Source: an uncultured Pelagibacteraceae bacterium
Lineage (GTDB): Bacteria > Pseudomonadota > Alphaproteobacteria > Pelagibacterales > Pelagibacteraceae
Length of the DNA stretch: 64,000 bases
NCBI GenBank assembly: GCA_902579105.1
Contig: CACHFM010000006.1
Coordinates: 17,051-81,050 of the forward strand
Reading direction: 5' to 3'
The notes below the pieces were generated by a model. The model made no database searches. It saw nothing but the letters and a program-made list of their open reading frames with translations, and was not told where the DNA came from. Made by a program: the position numbers and the translations under genes. Shown one piece after another: positions 31,589 to 40,802 of this stretch. Within the stretch, counting starts at the first letter, position 1; each line of letters starts with the position of its first letter.

Positions 31589-32313
31589 TATTCACTACCT
31601 AAATTAACGTTTGTATAAACATTTTGCACATCATCATCTTCTTCCAAAGTTTCAAGAAATTCTATAATTGCTTCTTTTTTATCTTTTTCAATATTAACAC
31701 TATTTAAAGGCACCCATTCAATTTCAGTTGAAATAAAATTTGTAATTATCTTTTCTAATTTTTTCTTTACATTATAAATTTCACTCTTAGAACATTGAAT
31801 TTCATGAAAATCATCTTTATGAATACATTCTTCTGCTCCTGACTCAATTGCTAATTCAAAAATCTTATCTTCAGAAGCTTCTTTTTTATCAATCTTAATA
31901 ATACCTAATTGACTAAAATTATGAGAAGCAGATCCTTGTGTCCCCAAACTTCCTCCACTTTTTTGAAAAATAGTTCTTATATTTGAAGCAGTTCTATTTT
32001 TATTATCAGTTAATGTTTCAACGATTACTGCTATCTTGTCAGGTCCAAATCCTTCATACCTTAAATTTTCAAAATTTGTTCCTGTTACTATTGAAGACTT
32101 ATCAATTGCTCTTTCTATATTGTCTTTTGGCATATTGGCAGACCTGGCAGTCTGAATAGCTGATCTTAATCTTGGATTCATAGTTGGATCTTTATCACCA
32201 AGTTTTGCAGCCACAGTAATTTCTTTAGATAATTTTGAAAATATATTAGATCGTTTTTTATCAGCTTTTCCTTTTTTGTGTTTAATACCTGCCCAATGTG
32301 AATGTCCTGCCAT
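31588..32313 (-). CDS. yebC: YebC/PmpR-family regulatory or translation-associated protein
   Basis: A 241-residue member of the YebC/PmpR/TACO1 family. The N-terminal signature MAGHSHWAGIKHKKGKADKKR is intact, and GPDKIAVIVETLTDNKNRT near residue 96 and GSLGTQGSASHNF near 130 follow. The family includes DNA-binding regulators, and more recently members linked to translation of proline-rich stretches. It sits between the ymdB-like gene (7 bp) and the RuvC-like gene (1-bp overlap). Confidence 0.95.
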   Translation of the reverse strand: MAGHSHWAGIKHKKGKADKKRSNIFSKLSKEITVAAKLGDKDPTMNPRLRSAIQTARSANMPKDNIERAIDKSSIVTGTNFENLRYEGFGPDKIAVIVETLTDNKNRTASNIRTIFQKSGGSLGTQGSASHNFSQLGIIKIDKKEASEDKIFELAIESGAEECIHKDDFHEIQCSKSEIYNVKKKLEKIITNFISTEIEWVPLNSVNIEKDKKEAIIEFLETLEEDDDVQNVYTNVNLGSE

Positions 32314-32320
32314 AACTTTT

Positions 32321-33124
32321 TTAAATATTTTCTAAATGACTCCCATAAACATAACTTTTAATATTTGTGGCTAATCCTGTTTTTATATCACATTCAACAA
32401 TAACACCACACAAAGTGGCATTACCTGTTGCGGGAAAATGCTTTATTGAGTTTTTTTTTAAAAATCTATTAATTGAGTTTTCTTTATTCATACCTATAAC
32501 CGAGTCATAATCTCCACACATGCCTGCATCCGTTTGAAAACCTGTACCTCCATTTAAAATTCTTGCATCATTTGTTGGAATATGGGTATGTGTTCCAACA
32601 ACTAATGAGGCCTTTCCATCAAAAAAATGTCCAATAGCATTTTTTTCACTTGTAATTTCACCATGAATATCAACAACTAATAAATCATAATCCTCTTTTA
32701 ATTTATATTCTTTCATAAATTTCTGAGAAGCTTCAAAAACATCTTCACATTTTTTCATAAAAACATTTCCCATTAAATTTAAAACACCAATTTTAATTTC
32801 TCCTTTAAGTTTATAAATATTAAAACCTTTTCCGGGTGCTGGTTCAAAGAGATTTTTAGGACGTAATAGTCTTCCTTCTCTATCAATAAATTCCATTATT
32901 TCTTTTTGATCCCATACATGATTTCCAGTAGTAATTACATCTACTCCTGAATTAAAAAAATCTTCACAAATTTTCTTTGTTAATCCCACCCCTTGTTCTG
33001 CAGCATTCTCACCATTAACAATTACAAAATCTATTTTTTTTGATTTAATCTCATCTAAAAGATTATTCATTAATTTAGAACAACCAGATAAACCAACAAC
33101 ATCTCCTAAAAATAATATTCTCAT
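32321..33124 (-). CDS. YmdB-type metallophosphoesterase
   Basis: A 267-residue calcineurin-like phosphoesterase of the YmdB family (2',3'-cyclic-nucleotide phosphodiesterase in Bacillus). Metal motifs are GDVVG at residues 7-11, NGENAAEQGVG near 39, GNHVWDQKEI near 67, DIHGEITSEK near 151, and GTHTHIPTNDARIL near 177. The family's GTGFQTDAGMCGDYDSVIGM follows. Its start overlaps the fthC stop by 4 bp. The enzyme class is clear; the cellular role in this organism is not. Confidence 0.9.
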   Translation of the reverse strand: MRILFLGDVVGLSGCSKLMNNLLDEIKSKKIDFVIVNGENAAEQGVGLTKKICEDFFNSGVDVITTGNHVWDQKEIMEFIDREGRLLRPKNLFEPAPGKGFNIYKLKGEIKIGVLNLMGNVFMKKCEDVFEASQKFMKEYKLKEDYDLLVVDIHGEITSEKNAIGHFFDGKASLVVGTHTHIPTNDARILNGGTGFQTDAGMCGDYDSVIGMNKENSINRFLKKNSIKHFPATGNATLCGVIVECDIKTGLATNIKSYVYGSHLENI

Positions 33125-33666
33125 CCTAAAATTTCTTTTTCTGTAATTATAAAATCTAATTTTTTGTCGTATTGAGTAGTTGGAATTTTTTTTAATCTTT
33201 GATATGAAAAAGCTAAACCAATTTTAATAATTTTTTTATTTTTTTCAATTTTATCAATATAACGGTCGTAAAAACCTCCTCCATAACCCAATCTATTTAA
33301 ATTATTATCGTAACTAACTAAAGGCAAAAATAAAATTTCAGGATAAAATATTTTTGATTTAATAGGCTCGGGAATACCATATTTATTTATTTTCAATGGA
33401 TCATTAATTGACCACTTAAAAAAATCCATTTGATTATTTTTTTTTATAATTGGTAATGAAATATTATAGTTTTTTTTTTCTAACAAATACAAAATTTCTA
33501 AATCATCAATTTCATGATTTGAAGGATAATATCCACCGAAATTTTTGAAATTATATTTTCTTGTTTTTAAAAAAGAAAAAAATTTATCTGGGTCTATTTT
33601 AAAATTTTTATTACTATTAAATTTTCTAAATTTTAAAATTTTACTTCTTATTTTAGATTTATTCAC
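33121..33666 (-). CDS. fthC: 5-formyltetrahydrofolate cyclo-ligase
   Basis: It converts 5-formyl-THF to 5,10-methenyl-THF with ATP. The 181-residue protein has the N-terminal basic KSKIRSKILKFRK segment, GGYYPSNHEID near 40, PLVSYDNNLNRLGYGGGFYDRYI near 114 (the ATP/substrate loop) and a closing KIGLAFSYQ. It lies 6 bp after zapA. The zapA-fthC neighbourhood is widely conserved; in gammaproteobacteria 6S RNA lies between the two, but here there is no room for it. Confidence 0.92.
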   Translation of the reverse strand: MNKSKIRSKILKFRKFNSNKNFKIDPDKFFSFLKTRKYNFKNFGGYYPSNHEIDDLEILYLLEKKNYNISLPIIKKNNQMDFFKWSINDPLKINKYGIPEPIKSKIFYPEILFLPLVSYDNNLNRLGYGGGFYDRYIDKIEKNKKIIKIGLAFSYQRLKKIPTTQYDKKLDFIITEKEILG

Positions 33667-33672
33667 AAAAAT

Positions 33673-34119
33673 TTATTGAGATTTACTTCCTAATTTTGCC
33701 TTTTCGACAAAACTAGATATTTTATCTGTAGTCTCATCAATAATCTGCTCATATTTTTTTCGATTAGTTTCAATTTCATTTTTGAAATTTAGATGATTTA
33801 AATTTAATTCTTTAATCTCACCTTCTTTTTTATCTCTATATTCATAGACAAGAGTTTTTAGTTCTTTAAACTTTTTTGACAATTCATTTAGTTCATCTTT
33901 TTTTTTATCAACTTTTTTTTTGGTCTCATAATATTCATCCATAGTTTTAACTGCAGTAATTAAAAGCAGTTTATTTTCTCCTAAATTTCCAAGGTTATTT
34001 TTTAAATCATTAAACTTCTTATTTATTTGAATTAATAATTCTTCTAGATGCTCTTCTTGACCATCTTCGCATGATAATAAAAACTCTTTATTATTAAACT
34101 TAATATTTACATTTGCCAT
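33673..34119 (-). CDS. zapA: Cell-division protein ZapA
   Basis: An FtsZ-associated protein that bundles Z-ring filaments. Residues 1-60 form the ZapA head (ANVNIKFNNKEFLLSCEDGQEEHLEELL...), and the rest (about 60-145) is a long heptad-rich coiled coil, giving 148 residues against about 100 in E. coli. It overlaps the upstream coiled-coil gene by 13 bp, so the two are translationally linked. The match is by pattern and neighbourhood. Confidence 0.85.
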   Translation of the reverse strand: MANVNIKFNNKEFLLSCEDGQEEHLEELLIQINKKFNDLKNNLGNLGENKLLLITAVKTMDEYYETKKKVDKKKDELNELSKKFKELKTLVYEYRDKKEGEIKELNLNHLNFKNEIETNRKKYEQIIDETTDKISSFVEKAKLGSKSQ

Positions 34120-34463
34120 TTATCAATTTCTTCCAATAAAGTATCTGTTTCTTGATTTAATTCATCAATTTTTTCAGAAAACTCAATTTGTTTTCTGTGT
34201 TCTATCTTTTCTTTATTTTGAATTTCTTCAAGCTGTTTACTTAAGCTATTATATTCTTCAAGTAATACTTTATATTTATTTTCTAACTGAGACTTTTCAA
34301 TTTCTAATTGATTTTTTTGAGAGTTCAAATTTTCAAGATTATTTTGCAAATCAGGATTACTCAGATCTAAATTTTTTAATTCACGTAAAGCATTATTTAA
34401 TTTTTTTTCTTTTTCGTTTATAGAATTCATATATATGTTTATATTATTAAATAGATTCTTCAT
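34107..34463 (-). CDS. Small coiled-coil protein, possible ZapA partner (ZauP/DUF4164-like)
   Basis: A 118-residue protein that is coiled coil almost throughout (about residues 20-115), rich in Glu, Asn, Lys and Leu, with no membrane segment. Sequence alone does not identify it. Its position, upstream of zapA with a 13-bp overlap and divergent from tkt, is that of the DUF4164 genes of other alphaproteobacteria and of Caulobacter zauP, whose product works with ZapA at the Z-ring. A second in-frame ATG at 34430 would shorten it by 11 residues and leave more room for a promoter towards tkt. Confidence 0.6.
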   Translation of the reverse strand: MKNLFNNINIYMNSINEKEKKLNNALRELKNLDLSNPDLQNNLENLNSQKNQLEIEKSQLENKYKVLLEEYNSLSKQLEEIQNKEKIEHRKQIEFSEKIDELNQETDTLLEEIDKWQM

Positions 34464-34481
34464 AGTCTAGTCAGGATAATT

Positions 34482-36440
34482 TTGAGCAAACTACATAATG
34501 ATTTAGCAAATTGCATAAGATTTTTGTCAATTGATGCAGTGCAAAAAGCAAATTCAGGTCACCCAGGAATGCCTATGGGTATGGCTGATGTAGTAACGAT
34601 TTTATTTAAGAATTTTCTAAGCTTTAATCCAAAAAATCCTGATTGGTTAAATAGAGATAGATTTGTTTTATCAGCAGGTCATGGTTCAATGTTGTTATAT
34701 TCTTTATTATATTTAACGGGATATAAAAGTATTTCACTTAACAGTATTAAAAAATTTAGACAACTTAATTCAATATGTGCAGGACACCCTGAATATTATC
34801 CAAAAACAGGAATTGAAACTACAACTGGACCACTAGGTCAAGGAATAACCAACTCTGTTGGATTTGCAATTGCTGAAGAAATTTTAAGAAAGAAATTAGG
34901 TAAAGAAATTATAAACCATAAAACTTATGTATTAGCTGGTGATGGTTGTTTAATGGAAGGGGTAAGTCATGAAGCAATGAGTTTAGCTGGTCACTTAAAA
35001 CTAAAAAATTTAGTAATGCTTTTTGACAATAATTCAATATCAATAGATGGTCCAACTAACTTAGCTGTTTCAGATAATTTTAAAAAAAGATTTGAAAGTT
35101 ATGGTTGGGAATATATTCTCATAAATGGTCATAATGAAAAAGAAATTTTTAAAGCTTTAAAGAAAGTTCAAAATGCAAAAAAACCAACTGTTATATCTTG
35201 TAAAACTAAAATTGGTTATGGCTCACCTAATAAATCTGGTAAATCATCATCTCATGGTAGCCCCTTAGGTGTTGATGAGATTAAACTTGTAAGAAAAACT
35301 TTAAAATGGAGTCATAAACCTTTTCAAATTCCTAATAAAATTTTAAATGAATGGAAAAAGATCGGCAAAAAAGGTGAAAAAAATGAAAAAAAATGGAATA
35401 AAATTTATAAAACAAAAAAGAAATTAATTAAAAAATTTTTTCAAAATAATTTTACGAAAGTACTAAAGGAAGAAAAACAAAATGCTTGTAAAGAAATTAA
35501 AAGTTTGGCTACTAGAAAATGTTCAGAATTAACACTTAATTTGTTAACTAAAAATAATAATACATTAATTGGAGGTTCTGCAGACTTAGCGGGATCTAAT
35601 AACACTAAAACAAAAAATCACAAAATAATTAAACCAGGTAGCTTTGATGGCAATTACATTCACTATGGTGTAAGAGAGCACGCAATGAGTGGAATAATGA
35701 ATGGGCTTGCTCTTCATAGCAACTTTATTCCTTATGGAGGTACATTTTTAATATTTTCAGACTATTGTAGACCCTCAATAAGACTATCCGCATTAATGAA
35801 ACAAAGAGTTATTTATGTAATGACTCACGACTCTATAGGTCTTGGAGAAGATGGCCCTACTCACCAGCCTATAGAACAATTATCTGGACTAAGATCAATT
35901 CCTAATTTAAATGTTTTTAGACCTGCAGATAGAATGGAAACTATTGAATGTTGGGAACAAGCATTAAAAAATTCAAAAACACCTAGTATTTTATCTCTTA
36001 CTAGACAAAATCTAAATCCAATAAGAAAAAAATATTCAAATATTAATAAATGCTCTTTTGGAGCTTATGAAGTTTTAAGAACAAATCAAAAGATCCATAT
36101 AACTATACTTGCAAGCGGTTCTGAAGTTAGTTTGGCAATCGAAATTAGCCATAAATTAGCCAAAGATAAAATATACTCTAAAGTCATATCAATGCCATGT
36201 CACAATCTTTTTGATTTACAATCAAAAATTTACAAAAAAAAAATTCTGGAAGAAACTAAAATGAAAATATCTATTGAAGCTGCATCAACTGACTGTTGGA
36301 AAAAATATGTTGGTAATAAAGGTTTAACTTTTGGCATTGATACTTTTGGTAAAAGTGCTCCATATAAAGACATTTATAAACATTTTGGACTAACCGTTGG
36401 AAATATTTCAAACAAAACAAAAAAAATGCTTAGAAATTAA
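34482..36440 (+). CDS. tkt: Transketolase
   Basis: A thiamine-diphosphate enzyme moving two-carbon units between sugar phosphates. It has 652 residues, normal length. DAVQKANSGHPGMPMGMADV lies near residue 18, the ThDP motif GDGCLMEGVSHEAMSLAG near 150, and the transketolase signature DGPTHQPIEQLSGLRSIP near 459. The start is TTG at 34482, because no upstream in-frame ATG exists and the next Met lies inside the conserved N-terminus. Only 18 bp separate it from the divergent coiled-coil gene. It leads tkt-gap-pgk-fba, a cluster also typical of Calvin-cycle or gluconeogenic operons. Confidence 0.96.
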   Translation: MSKLHNDLANCIRFLSIDAVQKANSGHPGMPMGMADVVTILFKNFLSFNPKNPDWLNRDRFVLSAGHGSMLLYSLLYLTGYKSISLNSIKKFRQLNSICAGHPEYYPKTGIETTTGPLGQGITNSVGFAIAEEILRKKLGKEIINHKTYVLAGDGCLMEGVSHEAMSLAGHLKLKNLVMLFDNNSISIDGPTNLAVSDNFKKRFESYGWEYILINGHNEKEIFKALKKVQNAKKPTVISCKTKIGYGSPNKSGKSSSHGSPLGVDEIKLVRKTLKWSHKPFQIPNKILNEWKKIGKKGEKNEKKWNKIYKTKKKLIKKFFQNNFTKVLKEEKQNACKEIKSLATRKCSELTLNLLTKNNNTLIGGSADLAGSNNTKTKNHKIIKPGSFDGNYIHYGVREHAMSGIMNGLALHSNFIPYGGTFLIFSDYCRPSIRLSALMKQRVIYVMTHDSIGLGEDGPTHQPIEQLSGLRSIPNLNVFRPADRMETIECWEQALKNSKTPSILSLTRQNLNPIRKKYSNINKCSFGAYEVLRTNQKIHITILASGSEVSLAIEISHKLAKDKIYSKVISMPCHNLFDLQSKIYKKKILEETKMKISIEAASTDCWKKYVGNKGLTFGIDTFGKSAPYKDIYKHFGLTVGNISNKTKKMLRN

Positions 36441-36442
36441 AT

Positions 36443-37450
36443 ATGACAATAAAAATTGGTATTAATGGAATGGGAAGAATTGGCAGAATGATAGTTAGGG
36501 CAATTATTGAAAGTAAAAATAAAAATATAAAAATACAGCATATTAATAATAGATCGAACTCTCAGGTAAGTTGCAATTTAATAAAATACGACTCTGTTCA
36601 TGGAAAATTTGATGCAGACTTAGGTTTTGATAAAAATAATTTAATTATAAACAATAATAAAATTACCTTTTCACAAGAATCTAAAATTGAAGATATAAAT
36701 TGGAAAAAATTTGATGTCGATTATGTATTTGAATGTACTGGAAAATTTAATTCAAAAGAAAAACTAAAAGCACATTTAAAAAATGGTGCAAAAAAAGTAA
36801 TTGTTTCAGCTCCATGTAAAAATGCAGATAAAACTATTGTATTTGGGGTAAACGAAAGTGTTATGACAAAAAATGATAAAATAATTTCGGCTGCTTCATG
36901 TACTACTAACTGCTTAGCTCCAATTGCAAACGTTCTTAATGAAAATTTTAAAATAGAAAAAGGTTTTATGACTACTATTCATGCTTATACCAGTGATCAA
37001 AGAATTTTAGACAATTCTCATAAAGATCCTAGAAGAGCTAGATCTGCCAACCAATCAATAGTTCCAACTTCAACAGGAGCTTCAAAGTCTATTGGTGAGA
37101 TTATTCCATCTTTAAAAGGAAAATTAGAAGGTGTTGCTATGAGAGTTCCCACTCCAAATGTATCGCTTATTGAATTAGTTTTTTGTACCAAAGTAAATAT
37201 TGATAAAGAAAAAATTAACAAAGCATTTAAATTAGCCTCTAAAAATCAATCTAAAAAAGTTTTAGAAATAACTTCTGAAGAATTGGTATCAATTGATTTT
37301 AATCATAACTCAGCTTCTGCAATTGTAGATGCGTCGCTAACTAATGTAGTTGGAAAAAACATGGGTAAAATTTCAGCTTGGTATGACAATGAATGGGGTT
37401 TTTCAAATAGAATGTGTGATATAGTAGAACATGCGCATAAAATCTCTTAA
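36443..37450 (+). CDS. gap: Glyceraldehyde-3-phosphate dehydrogenase
   Basis: It interconverts glyceraldehyde 3-phosphate and 1,3-bisphosphoglycerate. The 335-residue protein has the NAD motif GINGMGRIGRM at residues 6-16 and the catalytic Cys153 in SAASCTTNCLAP. It also has TIHAYTSDQRILDNSHKDPRRARS near 174 and the C-terminal WYDNEWGFSNRM. It lies 2 bp after tkt, and its stop overlaps the pgk start. The cofactor (NAD or NADP) is not certain from sequence. Confidence 0.97.
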   Translation: MTIKIGINGMGRIGRMIVRAIIESKNKNIKIQHINNRSNSQVSCNLIKYDSVHGKFDADLGFDKNNLIINNNKITFSQESKIEDINWKKFDVDYVFECTGKFNSKEKLKAHLKNGAKKVIVSAPCKNADKTIVFGVNESVMTKNDKIISAASCTTNCLAPIANVLNENFKIEKGFMTTIHAYTSDQRILDNSHKDPRRARSANQSIVPTSTGASKSIGEIIPSLKGKLEGVAMRVPTPNVSLIELVFCTKVNIDKEKINKAFKLASKNQSKKVLEITSEELVSIDFNHNSASAIVDASLTNVVGKNMGKISAWYDNEWGFSNRMCDIVEHAHKIS

Positions 37451-38628
37451 TGAGAAGTATAACAGAAGAAACAAATCTTAGTGATAAAAAAATCTTATTA
37501 AGATTAGATTTAAATGTTCCTTTAAATAAAGGAAAAATTACCGATACAACAAGAATAGATAAAATTATACCTACTTTAAAATTTTTAATTAAAAATAATT
37601 CAAAGATAATAATACTATCTCACGTAGGTAGACCAAAAGGTAAATTTGTAAGTGAGCTCTCTCTCAAACCAATATGTGAAGATTTAAAAAATAAAATAAA
37701 TCATAATGTGAAACTTATTACAAAAAATATAAATGAATTAAGCAATAAAGATTTATTCAAAAGTGTGAATGAAAAAATAATTATGTTAGAAAATATTAGA
37801 TTTTATTTTGAAGAAGAAAAGAATGATGAAGAGTTTGCAAAGCATCTTGCAAGATTAGCGGATATATATGTTAATGATGCATTTTCATGCTCTCATAGAG
37901 CACATGCATCAATCAATAAAATTCCAAATTATTTACCATCATATTCTGGCTTACAGCTTGATACAGAGGTTAATGCTTTAAAAAAAATTACATTAGAAAT
38001 TAAGAAGCCTATTACCTGTATAATTGGAGGCTCTAAAATCTCAACTAAAATAAATTTAATAAAAAATTTAATACCCAAATTTAATAATATTATAATTGTG
38101 GGAGGAATGGCTAATAACATAATCAAATACATGGGGCATGAAATTGGAAAATCTTTAAAAGAAGAAAAATCTAAACAAATTATTGAAGAAATATTTTCTC
38201 TAGCAAAAAAAAAGAATTGTCAAATAGTATATCCAGAAGATATTATCGTAGCAAAAAATTTAAATGGTAATCCCAAAACTAAAGAATTAAATGAAGTTTT
38301 GCCTGATGAAATGATCTTAGATATTGGTCCAAAAACTATTAAAATTATTAATAATATTATTGATGAAAGTAATACGATTTTTTGGAACGGTCCTGCTGGA
38401 TATTTTGAAAATCCCAACTTTGCTAATGGTAGTATTAAAATTGCAGAGAAAATATCAGAAAATAATAAAGTTAATAAAATCTATTCAGTTGCAGGGGGTG
38501 GAGATACAGTTTCGTTACTAAATAATTTAAATAAAATTGATAATTTTAATTTTGTTTCAACTGCGGGTGGAGCATTCTTAGAATATCTTGAAGGCAAAGA
38601 ACTTCCTGGTATAAAAGCTTTAAACTAA
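37450..38628 (+). CDS. pgk: Phosphoglycerate kinase
   Basis: It transfers phosphate between 1,3-bisphosphoglycerate and ADP. It has 392 residues. RLDLNVPLNKGKITDTTRID lies near residue 18, LSHVGRPKG near 56, DAFSCSHRAHAS near 143, the ATP-domain helix GGSKISTKI near 193, and the C-terminal GGGDTVSLL near 349. The start overlaps the gap stop by one base. It continues directly to fba, with no pyruvate kinase gene in the cluster. Confidence 0.97.
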   Translation: MRSITEETNLSDKKILLRLDLNVPLNKGKITDTTRIDKIIPTLKFLIKNNSKIIILSHVGRPKGKFVSELSLKPICEDLKNKINHNVKLITKNINELSNKDLFKSVNEKIIMLENIRFYFEEEKNDEEFAKHLARLADIYVNDAFSCSHRAHASINKIPNYLPSYSGLQLDTEVNALKKITLEIKKPITCIIGGSKISTKINLIKNLIPKFNNIIIVGGMANNIIKYMGHEIGKSLKEEKSKQIIEEIFSLAKKKNCQIVYPEDIIVAKNLNGNPKTKELNEVLPDEMILDIGPKTIKIINNIIDESNTIFWNGPAGYFENPNFANGSIKIAEKISENNKVNKIYSVAGGGDTVSLLNNLNKIDNFNFVSTAGGAFLEYLEGKELPGIKALN

Positions 38629-38629
38629 C

Positions 38630-39640
38630 ATGTCAGAACTTAATCAAATTGCTTTAAAAATTCTTTCAGATGGTAAAGGTATTCTTGCTGCAGATGAAAG
38701 TAATGGAACAATGACTAAAAGATTGAAATCTGTAAATGTTGTCTCAACACCTGAAAATAGACTTCTTTTTAGAGAAACTCTTTTTTCATCAGAAAACATG
38801 AAAGACTGTATCGGTGGTGTTATTTTATATGACGAAACTATAAATCAGTTATCAAGCTCTGGAAAACCAATCCCTGTTTTGATTGCTGAGTCAGGTGCAA
38901 TTCCAGGAATTAAAGTTGATACTGGCGCAAAAGTCTTAGCAAACTCTCCGGAAGAAAAAATAACTGAAGGCCTAGATGGATTAAGAGAAAGACTAAAAAA
39001 ATATTACGAACTTGGCGCAAGATTTACAAAATGGAGAGGTGTTTACAGCATAAGCAAGGAGCATCCCAGTAAAGTTGCGATATATTCAAATGCCCACTCA
39101 CTAGCAAGATATTCTGCTCTTGTTCAGGAATGCAACATGGTTCCAATAGTTGAACCAGAAGTATTAATGGATGGTGACCATTCAGCTGAAGATTGTCTTA
39201 AAAAAACTTCTTTAGTTATTACTAAATGTTTTGATGAATTAATTCAGCATAATGTTGATCTGACAGGAATAATTTTAAAACCAAATATGATCTTATCAGG
39301 TAATAAATCAAAAAATAAAATTTCTAATGAAGAAGTTTCTTTTAACACACTTAATTGCTTAAAAAAATCTGTCCCAAAAGAAGTTCCAGGAATTGCTTTT
39401 TTATCAGGTGGTCAAACTGAAGTAGAGGCAACAGAAAATTTAAATTTAATTAGTAAAAATAATGACACAAATTTTATAATGACCTACTCATATGGTAGAG
39501 CCCTTCAGCAAAGTGCTCTTAAATTTTGGTCAGATGACATTAAAAATATTAGAGGAACTCAAGATATTTTTAATCATAGAGCAAAAATGTGCTCTTTAGC
39601 TGCTAAAGGGAAATGGTCTAAAGAACTTGAAAATAAATAA
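38630..39640 (+). CDS. fba: Fructose-bisphosphate aldolase, class I
   Basis: A metal-independent, Schiff-base aldolase of 336 residues. GKGILAADESNGTMTKRL near residue 15 and TKWRGVYSI near 132 are class I motifs. The Schiff-base lysine is Lys217 in GIILKPNMILSG, followed by FLSGGQTEVEAT near 256. It is unrelated to the zinc class II enzymes common in bacteria. It follows pgk by one base and overlaps thiE by 14 bp. Confidence 0.95.
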   Translation: MSELNQIALKILSDGKGILAADESNGTMTKRLKSVNVVSTPENRLLFRETLFSSENMKDCIGGVILYDETINQLSSSGKPIPVLIAESGAIPGIKVDTGAKVLANSPEEKITEGLDGLRERLKKYYELGARFTKWRGVYSISKEHPSKVAIYSNAHSLARYSALVQECNMVPIVEPEVLMDGDHSAEDCLKKTSLVITKCFDELIQHNVDLTGIILKPNMILSGNKSKNKISNEEVSFNTLNCLKKSVPKEVPGIAFLSGGQTEVEATENLNLISKNNDTNFIMTYSYGRALQQSALKFWSDDIKNIRGTQDIFNHRAKMCSLAAKGKWSKELENK

Positions 39641-40241
39641 AAAAAAATTTATTTATCTTATTTCTCCCAATAAAATAAATACTAATTTTTATAAAGACTT
39701 AATAAATATTTTAAAAAGTAAAAAAGTTAGTTTTTTCCAAATGAGATTTAAAAAATATTCATTTAGAAAAAAAATTGAAATTGGAAAAAAAATTAAGAAA
39801 ATTTGTAAAATAAACAGTGTTAAATTTTTAGTTAACGATGATCCTTTTTTAGCAAAAAAACTAAACGCTGACGGTTGTCATTTAGGTCAAAAAGATACAA
39901 GCATTTTTAAAGCCAGAAAAATTATTGGCAATAAAATTATAGGAATTACTTGTCATAACTCTATTAAATTAGCCAAAACAGCTATAAAAAATAAGGCAAA
40001 TTATTTGGCCTTTGGTACTTTTTTTTCAACTAAAACAAAAAAAACTAAGTATAAAGCTACCACCAAAATTTTAAATAAAGCAAAAAAGTTAACAAAAACT
40101 CCTCTAGTAGCAATTGGAGGAATTAATTGTAACAATTATAGAAAACTGCTATTGAACAATGCTAATTTTTTAGCTATTTCAGGCTACATTTGGAACAATA
40201 AAAAATATAAACCTGAAGAGGCAATAAAGAAGATAAAATGA
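39627..40241 (+). CDS. thiE: Thiamine-phosphate synthase
   Basis: It joins HMP-PP and thiazole phosphate to thiamine phosphate. The 204-residue barrel has QMRFKKYSFRKK near residue 35, LVNDDPFLAKKLNADGCHLGQKD near 69, and IGITCHNSIKLAKTA near 108. TKTKKTKYKATT follows, and the C-terminal phosphate site is VAIGGINCNN. The start is TTG at 39627, inside the end of fba, and its stop overlaps the efp start (ATGA). It is one of only two thiamine genes in the window, the other being thiD. Confidence 0.9.
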   Translation: MKINKKKFIYLISPNKINTNFYKDLINILKSKKVSFFQMRFKKYSFRKKIEIGKKIKKICKINSVKFLVNDDPFLAKKLNADGCHLGQKDTSIFKARKIIGNKIIGITCHNSIKLAKTAIKNKANYLAFGTFFSTKTKKTKYKATTKILNKAKKLTKTPLVAIGGINCNNYRKLLLNNANFLAISGYIWNNKKYKPEEAIKKIK

Positions 40242-40798
40242 AAATTAATGCTGGAGAGATAAGAGTCGGAATGCTTTTAGAATACAAAAATGATTTGTGG
40301 CAAGTACTAAAAACTCAACATGTAAAACCAGGCAAAGGAGGGGCATTTGCACAGATAGAAATGAAAAGTGTAGGAAAAAATACAAAATTAAACGAAAGAT
40401 TCAGATCTAGTGAAACTGTTGAAAAAGCATCACTAGAAGAAACAACTTTTAATTTTTTATATGAAGATGAAAATAATTATTTTTTTATGGATCCTAAAAC
40501 TTTTGAACAAATAGAAATTAAAAAAAATATTATTGGAGAAAAAGGAAAATTATTATATGAAAACCTTGAGGTTTCTGTAAGTTTTTATAATGAAAATCCA
40601 ATATCGGTAGAATTACCAAATCAAGTAAAATGTAAAATAGACACAACTGATGTTGCATTAAAAGGTCAGACTGTCTCATCGTCATATAAACCAGCAACTC
40701 TTAATAATGGATTAAATATTCAAGTTCCTCCATTTATAGAAGTAGGTGATGAAGTAATAGTAGATAGTAGAAACTTAGAATACATAAAAAAAATTTAG
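40238..40798 (+). CDS. efp: Elongation factor P
   Basis: It relieves ribosome stalling at polyproline. The 186-residue protein has the three-domain EF-P layout. Domain I carries KTQHVKPGKGGAFAQ, with Lys33 (PGKGG) at the position that is beta-lysylated in E. coli; no EpmA or EpmB gene is in the window. Domain III ends with GDEVIVDSRNLEYIKK. It overlaps thiE by 4 bp and is followed by suhB after 4 bp. Confidence 0.96.
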   Translation: MKINAGEIRVGMLLEYKNDLWQVLKTQHVKPGKGGAFAQIEMKSVGKNTKLNERFRSSETVEKASLEETTFNFLYEDENNYFFMDPKTFEQIEIKKNIIGEKGKLLYENLEVSVSFYNENPISVELPNQVKCKIDTTDVALKGQTVSSSYKPATLNNGLNIQVPPFIEVGDEVIVDSRNLEYIKKI

Positions 40799-40802
40799 TT
40801 CT

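Noticed and set aside
33667..33672. 6S RNA between zapA and fthC, as in gammaproteobacteria
   Set aside because: Only 6 bp separate the two genes, so the RNA is not here.
39600..39660. TPP riboswitch before thiE
   Set aside because: thiE starts inside fba, and no TPP-type conserved CTGAGA/ACCTGA core was seen there or before thiD.
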